DNA from: Oscillospiraceae bacterium
GTDB taxonomy: Bacteria; Bacillota_A; Clostridia; Oscillospirales; Oscillospiraceae
Assembly (NCBI GenBank): GCA_021771675.1
Contig: JAETOP010000013.1
Span: forward strand, 1 to 49,800
DNA: 49,800 nucleotides
Reading direction: 5' to 3'
Shown: positions 46,538 through 49,800 of the stretch, piece after piece
How positions within the stretch are numbered: the first letter of the stretch is position 1
Layout of the letters: each line of letters begins with the position of its first letter
The notes under the pieces: model-generated
Seen by the model: the letters and a program-made list of their open reading frames with translations, nothing else
Database searches by the model: none
What the model was told of the DNA's origin: nothing
Translations under genes and position numbers: made by a program

Positions 46538-46666
46538 TCAGCCAAGCCAGCCGTTATAAAAAGCGGTCACCCCCAATGCGGCTCCTATGACGGCGGCAAT
46601 GAGAATGACAATAACGCCTTTTTTGTGTTCTTTGAAATACGCCAAAAGGATTTTCAAATCGTCCAT
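46538..46666 (-). CDS. Small single-pass membrane peptide
   Basis: 42 aa, MDDLKILLAYFKEHKKGVIV then ILIAAVIGAALGVTAFYNGW. AAGGAG precedes ATG 46666; the longer frame to 46738 is less likely. One membrane segment follows a basic stretch. It lies after a strong hairpin and downstream of the 46742 gene. Could be a lipid-interacting stress peptide; no family recognised. Confidence 0.5.
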   Translation of the reverse strand: MDDLKILLAYFKEHKKGVIVILIAAVIGAALGVTAFYNGWLG

Positions 46667-46702
46667 GCTCAAAATCTCCTTAAATTGGCTTGTGAAAGCG
46701 AG

Positions 46703-46736
46703 GGAAAGCGGCGGTTTGCGGAAACCGCCGCTTTCC
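46703..46736. terminator. Perfect 15-bp hairpin
   Basis: GGAAAGCGGCGGTTT, loop GCGG, AAACCGCCGCTTTCC is a perfect palindromic stem between the 46742 gene stop and the small peptide gene. On the minus strand it is followed only by a short pyrimidine-rich run, so it could be a partial terminator or an mRNA-stabilising element. Confidence 0.6.
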
Positions 46737-46741
46737 AAACA

Positions 46742-47311
46742 TTAAGAGAGCTGTGTGAATGAGGCGTTCTGCTTCCGGTATGTATCGTTATCCTTCTGCT
46801 TCAGCTCCTGCTCCACCTGGGACAGCTGGCGCTCCAGATCCTTGATCTTGGCCTCGTCGGTCTCAGTACCCAGCCGCTGCTCCAGCTCCTGCTGTTTCTT
46901 TTTCAGTTTTTCAATCTCGCGGTCTACCTTATCGGTATTGCACTCCCAGGTCTCGTCCTTATCCTTTTTCCCCTCCGGGCCCTTCGCGCCCTGGCCCGCC
47001 GGATCAGGATCCTCGGGGGCGTCCGCATCGGGCTCCTTGGCATCAGGGACACCCTCCGGCTGTTTCGGCGCATCCGCTGCCCGCTCAGGATCGTCGAAAT
47101 AGATCTTGGGCTGGCCGTCCTCGTCCTTGCCCATCCAATAGCGGCCGGACGGCTCCCGGGGCTCCTCCGGAACGTATTCATCCATCACAGGCTTCAGCTG
47201 ACGGCCCTGAGACTCTTCTTCGGATTTCTGAACCTTGGACGCTCCCAGCACCTTCTCGGCTGTTGTCAAGGGCTGGACTGCGCCGGCGTTCACACCAGAA
47301 ATAGGCATCAT
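46742..47311 (-). CDS. Acidic coiled-coil protein with ISGV-type N-terminus
   Basis: 189 aa, GGAGG before ATG 47311. N-terminus MMPISGVNAGAV resembles the array proteins (MNISGIS, MQIGGVN). GRYWMGKDEDGQPKIYFDDP is followed by an Asp/Pro/Glu-rich linker. The C-terminal coiled coil (DKVDREIEKLKKKQQELEQR and LERQLSQVEQELKQKDNDTY) ends NASFTQLS. No Sec signal or membrane segment. I recall similar proteins across flagellated Clostridia, always uncharacterised. Confidence 0.6.
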   Translation of the reverse strand: MMPISGVNAGAVQPLTTAEKVLGASKVQKSEEESQGRQLKPVMDEYVPEEPREPSGRYWMGKDEDGQPKIYFDDPERAADAPKQPEGVPDAKEPDADAPEDPDPAGQGAKGPEGKKDKDETWECNTDKVDREIEKLKKKQQELEQRLGTETDEAKIKDLERQLSQVEQELKQKDNDTYRKQNASFTQLS

Positions 47312-47332
47312 AAGTGATTCCTCCTCGAAATT

Positions 47333-47806
47333 TTACGCAGTAAATGAAATGGTCGGTTCAGACTCCGCCGGAGCGGCGGAAACCTCGCCGGCCGGCGTAT
47401 AGGTGACCGGCTCACTGTCAATGGGTTCCGCCGCCTCGGCGGGCTTGTTGTTTTTCAGCGCCGCTTTCGCCGCCTCGCTGATCTGCACCACATCGGTTCC
47501 CTGGGGACGGTCCGGCTCTGCGCCTTCCTCCGACCGCTTGCGCTCCTCCCGGCGCTTTTCGATGGCGGCTTCCTGCTCCAGCTTTGCCTTTTCACGCTCG
47601 GCTTTCGCCTCAGCCTTCATGCCCTTGTCCAGCTTTTCCTGGTACTTGACGGCCTTCTCCGCGCATTCGCCGGTGTAGCCCAGCGCCCGCTTCATCTTTT
47701 CCGTATCGCCCTCGGCGCTGGCCTGCCGGTATACGCTCATGGGTGTACCCGACAGCTTGATGTTGGAACTTGCGCCCAGAAGCCCTTCCATCATCTGAAT
47801 GTTCAT
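47333..47806 (-). CDS. Charged helical protein with FlgM-like ISEAAK motif
   Basis: 157 aa from ATG 47806 (GAAGGGAG upstream). N-terminus MNIQMMEGLLGASSN. A long Lys/Glu-rich helix (about 45-95) is followed by GTDVVQISEAAKAALK, which is similar to a short motif found in FlgM and some flagellum-associated proteins. The tail is Pro/Ala/Glu-rich and ends TISFTA, recalling the C-terminal tags of the array proteins. It lies 21 bases upstream of the 46742 gene and they form an operon. Function unknown. Confidence 0.6.
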   Translation of the reverse strand: MNIQMMEGLLGASSNIKLSGTPMSVYRQASAEGDTEKMKRALGYTGECAEKAVKYQEKLDKGMKAEAKAEREKAKLEQEAAIEKRREERKRSEEGAEPDRPQGTDVVQISEAAKAALKNNKPAEAAEPIDSEPVTYTPAGEVSAAPAESEPTISFTA

Positions 47807-47857
47807 GCCTGCATCTCCCTTCGGATAAATTTCGGGCAAAATGATTTGCTCCTTGTC

Positions 47858-47886
47858 AGTCTACCGAGTGAAAAGTACCCTTTCAA
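47858..47886 (-). promoter_or_regulatory. Promoter of the 47333-46742 operon
   Basis: TTGAAA (47881-47886), 17-base spacer, TAGACT (47858-47863) on the minus strand, about 50 bases before the 47806 start. Confidence 0.6.
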
Positions 47887-47940
47887 GGTTTTTGTAATGA
47901 AATGCTCTCTGGATGTTATGAAATGTTTTGCGCCAAGCGC

Positions 47941-49800
47941 TTACTCCACCGCCCGCATCTGCTCCGTCAAAGACTGCTTCCTCTGCCTGCCGGCCGTCCA
48001 GGCGGACAGGAGAAATTCCAGACCGAACAGCACCAGGAGAAACAGGCCCATTTCCAGGGCCGGGAACTGATATGGGACAATCTCACCGGCAAAGGATTGC
48101 CGGCTGACCTCCCGGCATACCACCACCGCAATCGGAAGTCCGATCAGAAGAACAGCTAAAGCGGCAAAGGCCGCATAGCAAAGCCCTTCGCAAATATTCA
48201 TCCGGCACAGCTGCTTTCCGGTCAGACCAACGGAGCGCAGGACGCTGTTCTCCCGCTTCCGGGACATCTGGTTAGAGAGGGTCGTGTTGATCAGATTGAC
48301 AACACCAAACAGGAAGATCAGCCAGGAGAGCGCCCGCAGCCCGCCGAAAATCAGGCCGCTTTGCATTTTCTCATATTCGATATGGACCCCGATGGTATCC
48401 AGTCCGAGATTGCTGCGGCTGGACAGAATTTCTTCCAGGCCGCTTTCCACACGCTCCGCTTTTCCCGGGTCGCTGACGACGCTCCAGGAGTAGTCAAAAC
48501 GCTCAATTTTAGGATGGAGTTCCCGGAACAGCGCTTCCGGCGCGAACAAAGCCACCGAATCCATGGCAAGCGCGCCGTGTCCGTTTGCCATCCTCAACGG
48601 GTCAAACAGGCCGGATATGGTGACGGTCATGGTCTCCCGGCCCAGATGCAGTTCCATGGCGGCCCCGACATCCATCTCCGCATGGTGCGCCTGATAGCTT
48701 GCGCTCAGAAGGACGCTGTGGGCGTCTGCCGGCATGGTGCCAGATTCCAGTGCGGCTTCCACATCCGAGCGGTTCGTGTCTGTCAGAACATCGCACATAC
48801 CGGCCTCGGCACTTGCGGAGGTCCCGAATTTCGCGTGCAGAGACTGGCGGGTGACCAGCACATCTGTCACACCGTCCACCGATAAAATTTCCTGCCGCAA
48901 CCCGTCATTCAGCGGATTGCCCGCGGCCATGATCTCCTCCTCCGGCTGCTCCGAGGACAGGTAGATCTTATAGTCCCCATCCGGGAAGAACAGCCTTGCG
49001 GCCTGCTCTGGGGAGCGGGTCAAAACCACGGAGGACACAATCAAAAGCAGGATACCGCCCAGACTGAGAGAAGCCGCGATGCTCACCGCCTTTTTGCGGT
49101 CACGCCGGAAGTTCGCCAGTCCCATAGATACGGGGTTGAGCCTGATGCGTTTCTTCCGGCTGCGTATCCGCTCCTGCCCGGCGGAAAAGCGCACCGCCTC
49201 CAGCGGCGAGATACCGGCGGCGATTTTCACCGGCTTGTGGATGGAGACGGATACCATGAACCAGCAAACCAGGACGGTCAGGAGCACGGCCAGCCCATAA
49301 TAGGCCCCGTGGAAACCCTTGGGGAACAGGAACAGGCCGCCGAGAACACCCAGCAATATGCCAAGGGAAATTCCAATGCCGCCCAGCCGCCGGCTCTCCT
49401 TTTTCACAATGCGCCGGATCTGTTTGGGCGTCGCCCCGATGGTGCGGAGCTGCCCATAGCTTTGAATCTTATCCTGAACGGAGATTCGGAAAATACTCTG
49501 GATGACCACATAGCCGCCAATCAGCACCAGGGCCGCGATGCCGCCAATCGTAGAGAAATCAATGGACTTGGAATAATAGGTAAAGTAACTGTTGTTCATT
49601 CCCGCAGGGGGGAGGCCATACCGCCCGGCAATCTCCCGGCAGTGGGCGGTCATGACCTCCTGGCTCAACTGCCTGTCGTTCTGGAAATGCACATAGGCGC
49701 GATACCCGGCAGGGTCAAATCCGGCCCACTGGGTCAAAGCCGCTTTGGAAACGGCAATAGCGCAGGTGTTTCCTTCCTTTTCCCCCATGGCAGACAGAAT
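47941..49800 (-). CDS. FtsX/MacB-type ABC transporter permease (5-prime end beyond window)
   Basis: At least 619 codons on the minus strand; the frame is still open at the window edge, so the true start lies outside. Membrane segments: IGGIAALVLIGGYVVIQSIF, LGGIGISLGILLGVLGGLFL, YGLAVLLTVLVCWFMVSVSI, IAASLSLGGILLLIVSSVVL, then a large extracellular domain, ALSWLIFLFGVVNLINTTLS and two or more near the end. QLRTIGATPKQIRRIVKKES and NSVLRSVGLTGKQLCRMNIC are the paired FtsX-domain coupling motifs. Likely partner of an ATPase gene beyond the edge; peptide-antibiotic resistance type. Confidence 0.88.
   Translation of the reverse strand: MLSAMGEKEGNTCAIAVSKAALTQWAGFDPAGYRAYVHFQNDRQLSQEVMTAHCREIAGRYGLPPAGMNNSYFTYYSKSIDFSTIGGIAALVLIGGYVVIQSIFRISVQDKIQSYGQLRTIGATPKQIRRIVKKESRRLGGIGISLGILLGVLGGLFLFPKGFHGAYYGLAVLLTVLVCWFMVSVSIHKPVKIAAGISPLEAVRFSAGQERIRSRKKRIRLNPVSMGLANFRRDRKKAVSIAASLSLGGILLLIVSSVVLTRSPEQAARLFFPDGDYKIYLSSEQPEEEIMAAGNPLNDGLRQEILSVDGVTDVLVTRQSLHAKFGTSASAEAGMCDVLTDTNRSDVEAALESGTMPADAHSVLLSASYQAHHAEMDVGAAMELHLGRETMTVTISGLFDPLRMANGHGALAMDSVALFAPEALFRELHPKIERFDYSWSVVSDPGKAERVESGLEEILSSRSNLGLDTIGVHIEYEKMQSGLIFGGLRALSWLIFLFGVVNLINTTLSNQMSRKRENSVLRSVGLTGKQLCRMNICEGLCYAAFAALAVLLIGLPIAVVVCREVSRQSFAGEIVPYQFPALEMGLFLLVLFGLEFLLSAWTAGRQRKQSLTEQMRAVE

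Noticed and set aside
1..49800. CRISPR arrays, rRNA or tRNA genes
   Set aside because: No regularly spaced repeats and no rRNA or tRNA-like cloverleaf recognised by eye; the small repeats found are element or promoter related.

Overview
The window looks like genome sequence of a gut-type Firmicute (Clostridia, probably Oscillospiraceae or Lachnospiraceae). This rests on near-universal GGAGG-type ribosome binding sites and moderately GC-rich coding DNA. The gene families also fit: large serine recombinases in series, PcfJ/PcfK, LPD11, ECF sigma/anti-sigma pairs, a VanR/VanS-like two-component system and VanZ. No rRNA, tRNA or CRISPR array was seen. Species and replicon cannot be fixed from the sequence alone.

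Region 1 (1-25.2 kb) is the recombination and DNA-processing part of an integrative element. At the left edge, three large serine recombinase genes lie back to back on the minus strand. The last ends inside a cluster of 26-base repeats that resembles an element terminus. Next comes a strong promoter with an inverted repeat across its -35 box, then a roughly 240-nt structured RNA candidate, then a long plus-strand gene series. That series encodes a small basic peptide, a YqaJ nuclease, a RecD-like helicase, a CHC2/Toprim/YodL primase-like protein, PcfK, PcfJ, a sigma-region-2-like protein, NAD-dependent DNA ligase, an LPD11 protein, two cysteine-rich proteins and an M20-like metallopeptidase. 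It is followed by a ParM/ParR-like partition pair (parM is frameshifted) and two XRE-regulator/SLOG-protein divergent pairs. Conjugation (type IV secretion) genes and a second element end are not in the window.

Region 2 (25.2-38.0 kb) is the most unusual part. A minus-strand array of nine genes (33.7 to 26.0 kb) encodes small proteins without Sec signals. Four are full-length members of a paralogous family with a conserved [YF][VI]SPDR motif. Two are members of a second family (KYDV.[NH]M[ST]R.EY). The others are larger proteins that share short N- and C-terminal signatures. A fifth SPDR domain is fused to the outside of a one-pass membrane protein with DUF4367-like domains, an anti-sigma-like architecture. 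Two ECF sigma genes and a second anti-sigma-like gene lie directly upstream, with tandem 34-bp promoter-like repeats in front of the array. Pseudogene remnants inside and beside the array show active duplication and decay. A third XRE/SLOG pair and a RelE/ParE-type toxin-antitoxin pair follow.

Region 3 (38.2-49.8 kb) is a cell-envelope stress/antimicrobial-response type region, all on the minus strand. It holds two ABC transporters, a VanZ-like protein, a GNAT-YoaP protein, a DUF6608-like membrane protein with a VanR/VanS-like pair, two more small proteins with the same kind of N-terminus as the region 2 array, and a partial FtsX/MacB-type permease cut by the window edge. Four transcription units here share a conserved upstream element, predicting a regulon of the local two-component system.
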